A stretch of 35,130 nt of DNA. It comes from a virus. The notes beneath the pieces are model-generated. The model was not told the origin of the DNA, ran no database searches, and saw only the letters and a list, made by a program, of their open reading frames with translations. Positions 16,144-27,600 of the stretch are shown here, piece by piece (the stretch's first letter is position 1; each line of letters opens with the position of its first letter). The stretch spans positions 1 through 35,130 of the IMG/VR virus record IMGVR_UViG_3300021599_000436; one strand, given 5' to 3'. The position numbers and the translations under genes are program-made.

Positions 16144-17049
16144 TTAGAATCCTAACAAAATCTTATATTCTATGTCTACTGTTCTGCCAGACTTTTTTTC
16201 TAATGGAGTTGTTAGTAAAGACCTGCTTATTAATCCATAGGTTGGATCAAATGTGTCTTCGTCATTTATTCTAACTCCGTCAAAATATACCTGTGTGGCT
16301 CCTCCAGAAGTTGAATAAACTTCAACTCCTAGTTTTGTAATTAAAGTTAAATCTGGACTATTTATAGAATTAGCAAATAGTGTGGAAACCGATTGAGATT
16401 GTATTCTATCTCCTGTTCCAGATGTTGGAGTAAAATCAACAAAGCAATATGCTGTGTCTGAACTATAAAGCTTTACTCTAATTTTGGATAAATTGTTATC
16501 CATTTTTTTGTAAGCAAGTGTCACTGTGTCATTTACACTATACCCAGATATATCATAAGAAATTAAAGAGTTTTTATATTCTTTAGATGAGCTAGCAGAA
16601 TCAACATCTACTTGCACCATATTTTCTCCAATTTTTGCTTTAAATAAATCAGAGTTTGGTCTTAGCACTGGGTTAAAGGAGCCATCAGACCATAGTAAAT
16701 TATTTTCAAAGTCAGTTAAAAACTTGCTATCAAAATTATTTTTTGACGATTTAATTCCAGGATACAGTCCAACTTCGGATATAATTCCAGCAACATCTTG
16801 CGGTATTGTTGCTTGGTATATTACACTATAAGCAAATACGGCTTCACCGTCTCCGTCAACTCCTGTTTGTTCTATATTAATACTTCCAATAGATGCTGGA
16901 AGTCTATAAAACTCAAACTCTAATCTTGTGTCTTTACCTTTAGCATTTGGAGTTGTTGAGCCTATGCCCAAAGCAATATCTTTATTTCCAAATGGGACAT
17001 TACCTGCTAAATAGTTTGTTAAAAATCTTTTTCCAAATTTTGTTATCAT
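16144..17049 (-). CDS. Minor tail / baseplate protein, 301 aa
   Basis: A 301-residue, mainly beta protein with a start resembling baseplate wedge or fibre-attachment proteins (ITKFGKRFLTNYLAGNVPFGNKDIALGIGS), a central GEAVFAYSVIYQATIPQDVAGIISEVGLY segment, and a later beta-sandwich (VTLAYKKMDNNLSKIRVKLYSSD). No catalytic motif. It overlaps the upstream 127-residue gene by ATGA. It probably links hub and fibres; the exact role is unknown. Confidence 0.7.
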   Translation of the reverse strand: MITKFGKRFLTNYLAGNVPFGNKDIALGIGSTTPNAKGKDTRLEFEFYRLPASIGSINIEQTGVDGDGEAVFAYSVIYQATIPQDVAGIISEVGLYPGIKSSKNNFDSKFLTDFENNLLWSDGSFNPVLRPNSDLFKAKIGENMVQVDVDSASSSKEYKNSLISYDISGYSVNDTVTLAYKKMDNNLSKIRVKLYSSDTAYCFVDFTPTSGTGDRIQSQSVSTLFANSINSPDLTLITKLGVEVYSTSGGATQVYFDGVRINDEDTFDPTYGLISRSLLTTPLEKKSGRTVDIEYKILLGF

Positions 17050-17429
17050 GCTGATTGAACCCTCACATTTATTCCCTTTAGCTCTCTTCCGCTAGAATTT
17101 TTAATTTTAAATACTGCAGTTACACTAGGATTCCCAGATGCATCATAGATAACAGAATTTGATACTAACTGTATATCAGATAATTGCGGTACCCCATATA
17201 AAGGATTTGGGTTGGCCACAACAACTGCTGGGTCATCTTCTGGAACTATTTCAAGGTTTACCTCGTCGGAGTCTAGCTCAGCAGATGCAACCAACATAGG
17301 ACCAACAACATTGCCTGGAAGAACAACCTTAGAGTTTGGGCTAAGATCATTATTTTCTTTGGAATTAGAATAAACAGTTACTGGAGCAACATTGCCAATT
17401 CCAGTAGTTGATATTTTTTTGCTAGTCAT
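17046..17429 (-). CDS. Minor tail protein, 127 aa, possibly leaderless start
   Basis: 127 residues, with an acidic central linker (EDDPAVVVANPNPLYG) and a C-terminal Ig-like strand pattern (VTAVFKIKNSSGRELKGINVRV). No good ribosome site sits before the ATG; instead TGGTATAAT ends six bases upstream, which would place the transcript start at the ATG. It is coupled to the next gene by ATGA. Function is probably structural. Confidence 0.7.
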   Translation of the reverse strand: MTSKKISTTGIGNVAPVTVYSNSKENNDLSPNSKVVLPGNVVGPMLVASAELDSDEVNLEIVPEDDPAVVVANPNPLYGVPQLSDIQLVSNSVIYDASGNPSVTAVFKIKNSSGRELKGINVRVQSA

Positions 17430-17435
17430 TTTATT

Positions 17436-17444
17436 ATTATACCA
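17436..17444 (-). promoter_or_regulatory. Extended -10 promoter, likely leaderless transcript
   Basis: Minus-strand TGGTATAAT, a perfect TGnTATAAT, separated from the ATG at 17427-17429 by six bases. A start 6-7 bases downstream would be the ATG itself. No -35 is visible. Confidence 0.5.
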
Positions 17445-17449
17445 TTTCC

Positions 17450-19282
17450 CTAAACATATATAGACCTTGCAGTTATAGATGTATCTAGGCCCTGATTAAA
17501 TGATTGATTTACGTTTGTAACAATGTACTTTTTAGTTCCATCTAATCCATTGTCTGGATAGTTTACAGAAATGACGTCTCCTACACTGATCAAAGGATTA
17601 CTAAATACATTCATGCTTAAAATAACCTGTTGTTTTGACCACTGGGTTTTAATCCAATCAGATAGTTTTTTAGCATCAGATTCTGTTTGAATCCATACAG
17701 ATTCAAATATTGCTGGCTCTGGAGTACTGAATTCATTTATTGTACTGTCTGTATACTCGTGTTGTCCAGTAGGAACCACATAGTTTCCTATCACGTTAAA
17801 TGAATTAAATTGACCATCGCTTAAAGGTACAAAGGTGCCTGAATTATTTAATAGATATATTTCAGCCCCAAAACTTGTAAGTCTTTGTCCTAGTATTTGA
17901 ATAAATTTATTAATACCAACAGTTGAATATAAAGGTTGTGCTGGCCTATCTTGATATTTTACAGCAACCTTTCTAAGCTCTCTAGCAACCGTTCCAAATT
18001 CCTCTAGTTTACCTCCAGGAATTTCTGCTTTATTAAAATTGCTTAGTACCTTTTCTCCATATAAAAAGTCTAGGGTGGTTGTTGCAAACTGGCCGTTGTA
18101 TACGTTTTGAAGAACTCCAGTAGTATATTGACTTTCACTAATTGGAGCAGCATAAACATAGTCAAAGTTTGATGATCCAACTGAGGAAACAAGAGCAACA
18201 TTTGATGTTACTGGTAAAATTAATTTTGTTGGATCAGTAGTATTTGGCGTATTAGTGTCAACTGCAGATATTTTAAAGTTATTAATATAAATATCTATAA
18301 CATTAACTGTAGCACTTGCCTTTACCTTAATATCAATTTTATAATTTTTTGCCCCCACAATACCATTCATTGTAGAAGAGCTGCTATTTTGACTGTCACT
18401 TAATATTGTTTTTTTACCGCCAACAACCTTTAAAATCTTTACTTCTTTTTCTCCATGAATAGAAAGATTGGATGTAGTTTCCATCATAACATAGTATCCA
18501 TCCATACCATTACTACTTGTAAAAAATCCAAATCCTCCTGAAGCATCCGTATTTGTTACGCTGCTCTGAAAGAACAGAGCTGCTCCAAAAGTATAGTAAG
18601 AAGATGATGTAGATATTCCAAGATTTTTAACTGCAATGGAGTATGCATCTTTATCTTTTGAGTTATTTGTAACCTTAAAGAGCGATCTAGTTACTTGTCT
18701 ATTTCCAGCAACTGCGTTGTAGCTTCCAGTTGGCACTGGAGTTAGAGTTTCATTTGAGTCTCCAGCATCATTAGCATTATTCTCTACGTTACCAGAAGCA
18801 GCTTGTATTCCAGACAAAGTTGTTGTATCAACATACGATGGCTCTGGAGGTACATTTCTTGGAACTGCAACTCCATTAGCAGTAGAACTAACAGAACCTA
18901 CATTTGCTGCTTTAGGCATTGTAAATGTATGATATTTATATGCTCCGTATATTGATGGATCTGCTGCGTGACATGCTGCTCTAAGCCTATATTCTTTTCC
19001 TGGAGTTAATCCTGTTAATGTAAAAATTCCATCTACATCATTAAACGTTCTTACTGGGCTGCTAAACGATGTAGACTCTGAGACATCTCCCCTATAACTT
19101 CCTGGAGTAACAGACGGAGTCATTATAATAACCTGAACATCTGTAGAATTTATAATTGAAACATGTATCCAAGGAATAGCTAGTTGAGCTGGTGTTGGTG
19201 AAGTTGCTGGTCTATCAACATCATAAAAGTTGCCCCATGATGCTGCCATGATTCCTGCTAGTGTTGTTGTATTAACTGTCAT
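17450..19282 (-). CDS. Minor tail protein with FN3, lectin-like and hub-like domains
   Basis: 610 residues from the ATG at 19282, which shares a base with the upstream stop (TAATG); a GTG three codons upstream is less likely. An FN3-like module occupies about residues 30-125 (FTLTGLTPGKEYRLRAACHA). Residues about 190-380 form a laminin-G/carbohydrate-binding-like beta sandwich (FGFFTSSNGMDGYYVMMETT). The C-terminal 200 residues resemble tail-hub proteins (AIFESVWIQTESDAKKLSDW, SVGDVISVNYPDNG). It may present a glycan-binding face at the tail tip. Fold assignments are by eye. Confidence 0.7.
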   Translation of the reverse strand: MTVNTTTLAGIMAASWGNFYDVDRPATSPTPAQLAIPWIHVSIINSTDVQVIIMTPSVTPGSYRGDVSESTSFSSPVRTFNDVDGIFTLTGLTPGKEYRLRAACHAADPSIYGAYKYHTFTMPKAANVGSVSSTANGVAVPRNVPPEPSYVDTTTLSGIQAASGNVENNANDAGDSNETLTPVPTGSYNAVAGNRQVTRSLFKVTNNSKDKDAYSIAVKNLGISTSSSYYTFGAALFFQSSVTNTDASGGFGFFTSSNGMDGYYVMMETTSNLSIHGEKEVKILKVVGGKKTILSDSQNSSSSTMNGIVGAKNYKIDIKVKASATVNVIDIYINNFKISAVDTNTPNTTDPTKLILPVTSNVALVSSVGSSNFDYVYAAPISESQYTTGVLQNVYNGQFATTTLDFLYGEKVLSNFNKAEIPGGKLEEFGTVARELRKVAVKYQDRPAQPLYSTVGINKFIQILGQRLTSFGAEIYLLNNSGTFVPLSDGQFNSFNVIGNYVVPTGQHEYTDSTINEFSTPEPAIFESVWIQTESDAKKLSDWIKTQWSKQQVILSMNVFSNPLISVGDVISVNYPDNGLDGTKKYIVTNVNQSFNQGLDTSITARSIYV

Positions 19283-21165
19283 TATACCCACTTCACCTCA
19301 TACCCCGACCAGGAGTCTAATATATCTTGCGCTGCAGCATAATGATTATCAATTGTTGTACCAAATGCCCCTCTTGTTTTAATTCTAACTCTTCCAGTTC
19401 TAATATATTTATCAGAACCAATTGCACCAAGTCCTAGGAACTTTAACACATCGGAATCGCTTTGAACAATAACTAAAACTTTATTTCCATTTTCTTGTTC
19501 ATATTGATATTCAACAGCATCATATTCTATAATTTCAGAATCAATAACTAAATATCCACTGTATTCAAAAAGTATTTGGTTTGCTGCATACTCATTTGTT
19601 TCTACAGCTTTTAATGAAACAAATGAACCTGTTCCTGCTGTAGTTAATAAATTTTGTTCTAAAGAAAGTGCTCCCATAAAACTATTGCTAGATGACCAAA
19701 TTTGTTGAGATCCTCCAGCATATTGATTAGTTGTAACGCTATTCCATAAAATCTTTATTTGGTTTGCAGATGGAAGATCTGTTTTATTTAAAGACAAAAT
19801 GTTTGCTAAGTTTAAGCCATCTGAAGCATATCTAAACGTCCAATCAACTGGTCTAGTTGGGCTAAATATATAATCTCTAGTGTAAAATTGAAGTATATTG
19901 TTTTCATCACAAACTCCTGTAATTTGTGCATCCCTACAAATTTCTTGAAGCGCTTGCCATACAGTTTTTGTGTCATCCGACCACCAGTATTTTGGACTTA
20001 ATGGTGAAGTTTCTGTAGATAAAAGATTAATATTATAAGACGTAAAACCTACTGCATCTAACAATCTTCTTATAATTCCAGGAACAGAATACCCTTCACA
20101 AACAATATTTGGGCACATAGTTTCTTGCAAAAGCTTGGCAGAATCAAGGGCCTCTAGTTCTATTTCTCCAAATTCTTGTGTGCTCCAATTGTCGCAGAAA
20201 AAAACTCCTTGCTCTATCTTTTCATAAGATCCTTCTGAGTCTGTTAAATTTCCACCAGAATGATAAACTTTAATATAAGGATGAACTTCAATTTGTTTAT
20301 ATATGTATATTTTTGAAGAATCAAAGTTGTTTGTTTTATCAAATGTCTGAACAACTCTATTATCTTCGTAAGAAACCAAGGACAACGAAAGTGAGTTTGC
20401 TGTTATTTTTCCAACTGGAAGAATTTCATCTGCTCCAGTAGAAGACTCTTTAGACATTGAAAATTCTGTTATTCTATCTGAAACATCCACTACCCATTTT
20501 GGACAGAGCTCTATGAGACCAATATATTTATTTGTAACTCCAGGAGTTGAAATTCCTATGCTTGTAAGGCTAACTGGTGCAGATATAGTTGATGGCTCTG
20601 TTGTGGACCATGAAGTACCGTTCCAATATATTGTTAAAGTTCCTGCATTGCTAGTTCCAAATGCTGCAATACTTGCTGATGTTCCAGTTGCTAAAGTTGA
20701 TCCATTTCCAGATATTGTCCATGTTGCTGGTGTTGAATGAGCAAGCTCAAACCTTGCCACTATCTTATTTGTTAAGATTGTTTTTGGATAAGTTAATGTA
20801 ACAGAAAGACCAGAACCTTTTGGAGAAATATAATATTTATATAGTGTATCTGCTCCAGGATAATACGTTCTATAGCTTATAGGGTAAGAAATTGATTTAG
20901 GATTTCTATAACTATTTTGTGATACGTCTCCGCTAATTGCGTACTTAATTCCTGCCGATAGCGGTCTATTTGGTTTAATAACTGAATCTACTGGAAACAA
21001 TTTTTTAAATGGTTTGCTTCCATCTGCGGCAACATACTCTGTACCAGAAGCAACAATATTATCTACTAATCTATTCATATTATACTCAAATGTGCAGCCA
21101 GACTTTAATCTTAAAGAAGCACTTTGATTAATATTTGTTTTAGTAGACTCCAGAGCAGATATCAT
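19282..21165 (-). CDS. Baseplate hub / tail-associated protein
   Basis: 627 residues. The N-terminal third is beta-rich with an Ig-like insertion. From about residue 235 (DVSDRITEFSMSKESS) it follows the pattern of siphovirus hub proteins that form the trimeric tail tip: FDKTNNFDSSKIYIYKQIEV, FFCDNWSTQEFGEIELEALD, then a helical AKLLQETMCPNIVCEGYSV and WQALQEICRDAQITGVCDE. It sits after the putative distal tail protein, the position of Tal/gp19-type proteins. No peptidoglycan hydrolase domain is visible. Start and stop touch neighbours by TAATG. Confidence 0.75.
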   Translation of the reverse strand: MISALESTKTNINQSASLRLKSGCTFEYNMNRLVDNIVASGTEYVAADGSKPFKKLFPVDSVIKPNRPLSAGIKYAISGDVSQNSYRNPKSISYPISYRTYYPGADTLYKYYISPKGSGLSVTLTYPKTILTNKIVARFELAHSTPATWTISGNGSTLATGTSASIAAFGTSNAGTLTIYWNGTSWSTTEPSTISAPVSLTSIGISTPGVTNKYIGLIELCPKWVVDVSDRITEFSMSKESSTGADEILPVGKITANSLSLSLVSYEDNRVVQTFDKTNNFDSSKIYIYKQIEVHPYIKVYHSGGNLTDSEGSYEKIEQGVFFCDNWSTQEFGEIELEALDSAKLLQETMCPNIVCEGYSVPGIIRRLLDAVGFTSYNINLLSTETSPLSPKYWWSDDTKTVWQALQEICRDAQITGVCDENNILQFYTRDYIFSPTRPVDWTFRYASDGLNLANILSLNKTDLPSANQIKILWNSVTTNQYAGGSQQIWSSSNSFMGALSLEQNLLTTAGTGSFVSLKAVETNEYAANQILFEYSGYLVIDSEIIEYDAVEYQYEQENGNKVLVIVQSDSDVLKFLGLGAIGSDKYIRTGRVRIKTRGAFGTTIDNHYAAAQDILDSWSGYEVKWV

Positions 21166-21638
21166 TATACCTCATCCAATGTCAGAGAAACATTCCAAAA
21201 AGGCTGGGAGCCTCTTTTAATAAGTGTAAAATTACATGAGCTAAACATTACTGTTGCTGATTCGTATCCAGAAGAAGATTGATCTGATCCAGTTTTTGCT
21301 AAATTAATTCTAATATTAAATGGAGATTTTCCAGCATCAGATAAATAAAATGATCTAATGTCTTCTGCTCCCCATGCTCCGTCTACAGTAAAAGTTCTAT
21401 ATGAAGGAAGCATGTCCCAAGATGTAGAAAAAATTCTTTTATCAGCAATATGGTTTTTTCTAAGTGTGCCATTTGATGTTCTAACAACTTTTTCTATTCT
21501 TTCAATAGACATATTAAACTCAGATCTATTATGCTCTGTAACCTTATTCCAAATAAGAGTGGTGCCAGCAGGGGTTGCCAATAAATCTTTTGCCTCTATT
21601 TGTAATATTGATCCTCTAGGCAACTTTACTGTTGTCAT
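21165..21638 (-). CDS. Putative distal tail protein
   Basis: 157-residue beta-rich protein directly downstream of the tape measure, where siphophages place the distal tail (Dit-like) component that starts the baseplate. Motifs are weak: RIFSTSWDMLPSYRTFTVDG in the middle and FTLIKRGSQPFWNVSLTLDEV at the end. It overlaps the tape measure stop by 4 bp (ATGA) and the hub start by one base. The call is mainly positional. Confidence 0.65.
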   Translation of the reverse strand: MTTVKLPRGSILQIEAKDLLATPAGTTLIWNKVTEHNRSEFNMSIERIEKVVRTSNGTLRKNHIADKRIFSTSWDMLPSYRTFTVDGAWGAEDIRSFYLSDAGKSPFNIRINLAKTGSDQSSSGYESATVMFSSCNFTLIKRGSQPFWNVSLTLDEV

Positions 21639-24600
21639 ACTACACCAGCTCCAATTGTTTTAATTCTTCCCTCTTTAGCTCCCATTCTTGAAAGCTCTTG
21701 CTTAAATCTCATTACAACCTCATCAACGCTTACATTTGTTCCGTTGAGAGCTATGTTAACATTATACACACAATTTGAAGAAGATGCATTATTTGATACG
21801 CCGCTCATTCCATTTATGCTATTTGAAGGAATATTATATCTTGGAGAAGTGTTAATATTAGGATATATGGTTCCAGGCATATCAAACCTAATACCTTCTG
21901 TTTTCATTCCATCATTTATGGTATATGTTTGTCCAGGGGTAAATCTTCCTCCGCCAGCTCTTTTTACAGCCTTAGCATCATGAAGAATAGCATCTTCTCC
22001 TATTGTGACTCTATATTCATCTTCCCCATATCTAAAGACATCATCTTGCTTTAACTTAAATTTATTTATAAGTCTTGTTCTAGCTATGTCTGTAAGGTCA
22101 CCATTCTTTTTAAACAAGTCGCTAAGTTTTTCTGAACCCTTTAAAATAGAACTTAAATTATCGGCTGTAATGTTTCTTGTTACTGGAGCTTTACCACCCA
22201 TTGCTCTTACAACGTCATTTAAAGTTGAACCCCCACCAAGGTCTTTAACCATCTTGTCATAGTTGGTGCCAGCCTGTTTTTCCATTTCTTGAACAAGCTT
22301 ATTAAATTCAGAATCTGCTCCGCCACCCCACTTAGCAACACCCTTTAATTTTTTACCAGTTGAAGGGTCAACATAATTGCTAAAAAATTCTCTTACTTCT
22401 TTAGACTCTTTGCCAAGATTTTCAATTAAAAGATTTTTTTCTCCAGTTACAGCATCTACAGATTCTTTTCTTCTTGTTGGATCTTTTAATCTTTGAGCAT
22501 TAGACATTCTTTGTGCAAGAGCTGTAAGCTTTGCAAGGTACTCGTCTACCTTGGCTTTTGTCTCTACCGCTCTATTGTTTCCTTTATTTGCAGCATCAAC
22601 CTTATCACCTTGTCTATCTTTCTTTTCTTGATCGTCATCTAGCTTCTTTCTCCACTTGTCTTCTTCTTTTTGAGCAAGTTCATCAACTTTTTGCATAGCC
22701 TTTTTAGCTTGGGTTTCATTTACCAATTGTTTAATAGCAAGCTGTGTCTGTGCATAACCATCTCTGTCTCCACGAGCTAGTTGAGCCTGTGCTTCTAATT
22801 GAAGTTTTTGTAACTCTAATTCTGTATTTTCTGATTCAAGGGCATCTGACATTGCTTTCTTTTTTGCATCTGCCTCTTTTCTTATTGCAGCAATCTTGTC
22901 ATTAATTCTTTTAATAGCTGCCCTATCCATTCCTATTTGAGCATCTTCTGCCTTTTTAAGAATATCAGAATTCTTTTTAATTTCTTCGCCAAGTTTTTTG
23001 GATCCCGCTGCTGCTTTTCCTAATGCATCTGAAACAACTTCTCCAGATTCTATTTGATCGCCTGCTTGCTCTAAAGCATCTTGGTAAAGAGAAAGAGATA
23101 TTGCTAGTTCAGAGCTCATGTTTTTTAAATTAACATTAACTCCAGCAGTCTGTAATCTTACCTTTGCCCACATTCCTCCAACAGTATCCGTTGACTTTAA
23201 TATGCTTGCTAGCAAAGGATTTTCTTTCTTTAAATTATTTAGAGCGGTTTCTCCAATTTGAAGATTTTTTACCCCTAGAGTATTAAGCTTTTCGTATTGC
23301 ATAACTAATGCTTGAGCTTCTGTTATTTTTTGCCCACTAGCATCTCTTGTTCCAACTAAAGCATTTACTGCTCCTTCTAAAGAATTAATAACTGAATCAA
23401 CATTGCCAGAGAAAGCTGCAGAATCTACGTCTCTAATTCCTTTTTCAAAATCTAAAATATTTCCCTTTAATGTTTCTATAGTAAAGGATGCTGCAGACCC
23501 TTTATCTACAATTTGCTGAAAACCCTTTTGAGCTATTGCATTAAATCCTTGACCAGCCTTATTAGATGCCTCAATTAATGCATAAATTTTATTTGTAGCG
23601 TCTTGTGCACTCATTCCGCCTGCAACAAATTGTGCTTTTAGGTTAGCAGCTAAATCATTTACCTTAGAAGAATCAATGTTATTAAATGTTGCATACAGCG
23701 TAGGCATAGTTTCTTTTGCAGTTTCTTTAAGCTTTTTTAACTCTGCAATTGTTAATGTTAATCCAGATACTCCAGAATTTGTTGTTGCTTCATAGGCAAG
23801 CAATCCTTTTTCTCTTTGAAGCTTTAGTTCAGCGTTAACACGCTTTAGCTTTTCTGTCATTGTTTCATAAGATATTCCAGCTTCTTTTGCGCCTTCTTTT
23901 GTTATTCCATTTAACAAAGCTGTTTCTCTTCTTTGTTCTGCTATTTCTTTTTTAATTAATTTATATGCTGCAACTAAACCACCTACTGCAATTATTGCTA
24001 GTCCAACAGGGCCAGTAAAGAATTTTACTGCTGCTCCAGCTATTCTAAACGCTGATCCAGCAATTCTTCCAAATAAACTTACTGCCCCAGTAATATTTTT
24101 TAATTGTCCCATTGCTGGCTTTAGCATTTGTAACATAGGCAACATTTGAAGAGCAGTTCCTGAAGCCATCATTCCAGTTCCAAGGCTTCCTCCAGTATAC
24201 ATGCCAGCCATTTGCAAGCCCATACCTAAACCAAATTGTCCCATTCCTCCCATTTCGGAAGGCTCTCCTCCAGATTTTCCAGCACGTCCCTCGCTAAATC
24301 CAGATCTTAATGAAGGTATTATTCCTCCCTTGTTTGCATAAACCATTCCGCCCTTATTCATTCCGCCAGCAGAAGCCATACTAAATAATCTTCTTCTTGA
24401 AGATGCACCAATTATTGCTTTAGCAATTCTGGTACTTCTAGAAGGAGACATTGAAACTGCTTTTGGATAAGATATATTTCCACGCTTAGCTCTCATTTGT
24501 TTCTGCACTGATTCTGCAGATGATGTTGTTAACGGCACGGCATTTGGAACAAGGCCTCTATTTCCAAGAGTGTTGTGCAATCTATTAATATTAGACTCGC

Positions 24601-27600
24601 CAGCAATTGCCTGCATATAATTACCTGCAGCATTATATCCCCAGTTTCTAAAGCCAGACTTGTCTTTTGGAGAAACGTGTTCTGATTCAAAAAGATTTCT
24701 ACTTGTTAAATCTGATAGTCTAATTTTAGAAGGGTCTACGTCTGGGAATAATCTAGGGAAAACCCTTGCCGCCATTTTTGGATCTGATGCTTCTAGTAAT
24801 CTTAAAAGTTTTACAGAATCTTGATTTGCTTGTTTTGCAGACAAAGCCTGCAGACCGCCAGCATTTTTTGTAAGCAATGATCTTCCATATTTTTGTTTAA
24901 TATATCTGTGTCTAGCTTGAGTTACTTTTCTTGCTTGCTCTTTAAATAATCTTCTATCAATCTCACCTTGCCCGCCACGTAAATCTTTTCTAAAAGAATT
25001 TCTTAAAGCAGTATCTACGTCCGCTGTTGCCATAGCAATTGCATCTGACGGATCTACGCCAAGAGGCACTAGTGCGCTAGCATTATTCATTATAGCTCTA
25101 AATCTAGCCTCATCTCCCCAGTTTGGAGATGTTGCATATCTTTCTTCAATAGACAATATTTGTCTGTATAAATCTAGATCTGTGGCTGTTCCTCCGCCAT
25201 TAAAGTTTGGACCTGTTCCTCCAGCGCCACCATTAATAGCCATAAGCAATGGTAGGTTTTGTTTTGTTGCCTGAGCATTTACAACGAATTCTCCTGGTGT
25301 AAGCATTGCTGGAACAACATCTGCATTTATGTTTGGCCCAGGAACTATGCTTCCATCATTTGCTGTATATACATATCCACCATCATTGAAATTTTTTGGC
25401 TTAGTAGTCTCTATATTATAACCAGCACCTGATGTTCTTACTCCTAAATTTCTAGCAATACTATCAATAAAGTTTTTTGTTTTGCTTTTCTTAAAAAGCT
25501 CACGCATATTAGACTTACCAGTAGCCGTTACAACTGGCTGATTTAATGTAGGAATTACAGTTGGATTTAAAGTCCTACCCATTCCCTTTGCTTGTGCCAT
25601 AGTTGTTTCTGCAATAAGAGCTTCTGTCCTAGAGTTTAGTGCCATAATTTCTGCTCTAGCCTGTTGAACATTCATTGCTCCTGCTTCAAGTTGTGCTATG
25701 ATTGCTCTTGACTCAATTGCTGCATTTTTAGTAATAGCTTGAACTGCTGGCAAAACATCGTCAAACACTTGCATAAATTCTGCGCTTGCTAATCCAGTAG
25801 TAGCAATAGATTTTTTAAGTGCAGCAATTTCTGCTTTTGACTGCATGCCTAATGTCGCCATCATTGCATGCCATTTTCCAGCTTCAGAGGCGACTATGCC
25901 AGTAGATGCTCCATTAACTCTTGTAAGTCCTGGTATATTTGGTAATTCTGACTCTGCATAAATTTGTGGGTTCTGACCAATTCTTTGATTTACTGGAATA
26001 GATCCAGGAACCATGCCGAACATTGTTTGATTAAGTCTTTCTGTTGTTGACATAACTCCACGAGGATTCATGTGAGAACTTGCCCTTGAATAAGCTGGTC
26101 CTACAAGTGGGTGATTTTTATCAACTACTCTTGCTCCTGCGCCTGCTCGTTGAACTAAATTTCCAGCCATAGTGTTAACTGCTGGGGCTACAGATATTGA
26201 ACCAGTTGCTGCTTTTGCTTCTAGAACACTAAACTCATCAATAAGATTTCTTAATGCTAGCTGTAAAACTCCTGCTGCTTTAGCATCGCTATAAAGAGTT
26301 TGTTCAATTAAACTTCCAGCTTTTTCTGCTGCTAAAATTTCTGGAGTTAAATATTTCCATCCTTCTCCGCCTTTAAACAGAGCCTTCATATGGAATACAC
26401 CCTTTACTATATATCCAAAGAAGTTTGCAAGTACACCAGTTAACATAATAAGTGGTCCAGCTACAGCTGTTAGCCCTCCAAATAATGTTAGTACTTGTTT
26501 TAATGGCTTAGGTAAATTATCTACAAATTCTAATATTTTTGTAACAACATTAATTAATGTTGTGTTAATTGCTAAAAATTGATTTCCTACTGTGGCCAAC
26601 TCAGCCTTTAATCCTTCTACAGCTCTATTATATCTTCCAGAAGCAGATTCTGTAACAGCCTTTAATTCTCGATCAGCCAATGCTCCCAAATCGCCTGTGC
26701 TTGCTTTCATTAAGTCTAAAACTTGTAGTGTCTGGCTTCCTTGTTTTCCTAGATTTTCAAATAGGGCATTCATTCTAGAAAACTGGAATTTACCAAATAA
26801 ATTTTCAATTGCTTGTTGCTTTTTTAATGGATCAAGCTGATCTAATGCTGCTTGCAAAGCAAGTAAGGTATCTGTGGTGCTTCCAGCATTGTCATTTACA
26901 ATTCCTAAAAGATCTATTCCAAATCCCTTAAATTGTTCTACAGCTTTATCTGTAGGGTTAATTAAAGATGCAAGACCTGATTTTAGTGCGTTAGCACCTT
27001 CAGATGCATTAATTCCACCTTCACGCATAGCTGTTAAATAAAGAGCTAAATCTTTTACGCTTCCGCCTAAACCTTGAATTACTGGTCCAGCCTTTGGAAT
27101 TGCTTCCACCAAATCATTTAGACTTGTTGATGTTTGGTTTTCAACTGCGTTTAAAAAGTTAATTGATTCTGATAGTTGATCTGTATTTTGTTTAAATGCA
27201 GATTGAATTGCTAATGTTGCTTTCATTGCTTCTGCTCTATCAACTTCTCCAAGCACTGCAAGTCTAGTTGTTTCTTCGATTGAAGCAATAAGCTCCTGTC
27301 CAGTTTTTCCTGTTGCTGCAATATCTGCGCCTAGCGCTAAAGTTTCTCTATATGACGCACCTAAATTTTGAGATAAAGCTTTAGCTGTTGCCTCAACCTC
27401 TTGTCTTACCTTACCTAATTCTTCTGTTGTAGTTCCAGCAGTATCTCCATAAACCTTTACAAGTCTTGTTAACTCTGCATCTGCCGTTCTAAAAGCATCT
27501 GCTGCAGCTTTTCCAAATGCTGCTAGAGGAAGTGTAAGACCTACAGTTAACTGACGACCTGCCCACTGTGTATTTTTACCCCAGTTAATAAGTTGACCAG

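Noticed and set aside
9724-17049. Lysis cassette (holin/endolysin) among the distal tail genes
   Set aside because: No amidase, glycosidase, peptidase or short transmembrane protein is seen; the small genes there are soluble and helical.
24600-24720. HNH endonuclease within the tape measure
   Set aside because: Only scattered His/Asn residues; the HNH core spacing and zinc cysteines are not present, so it is kept only as a weak suggestion in the findings.
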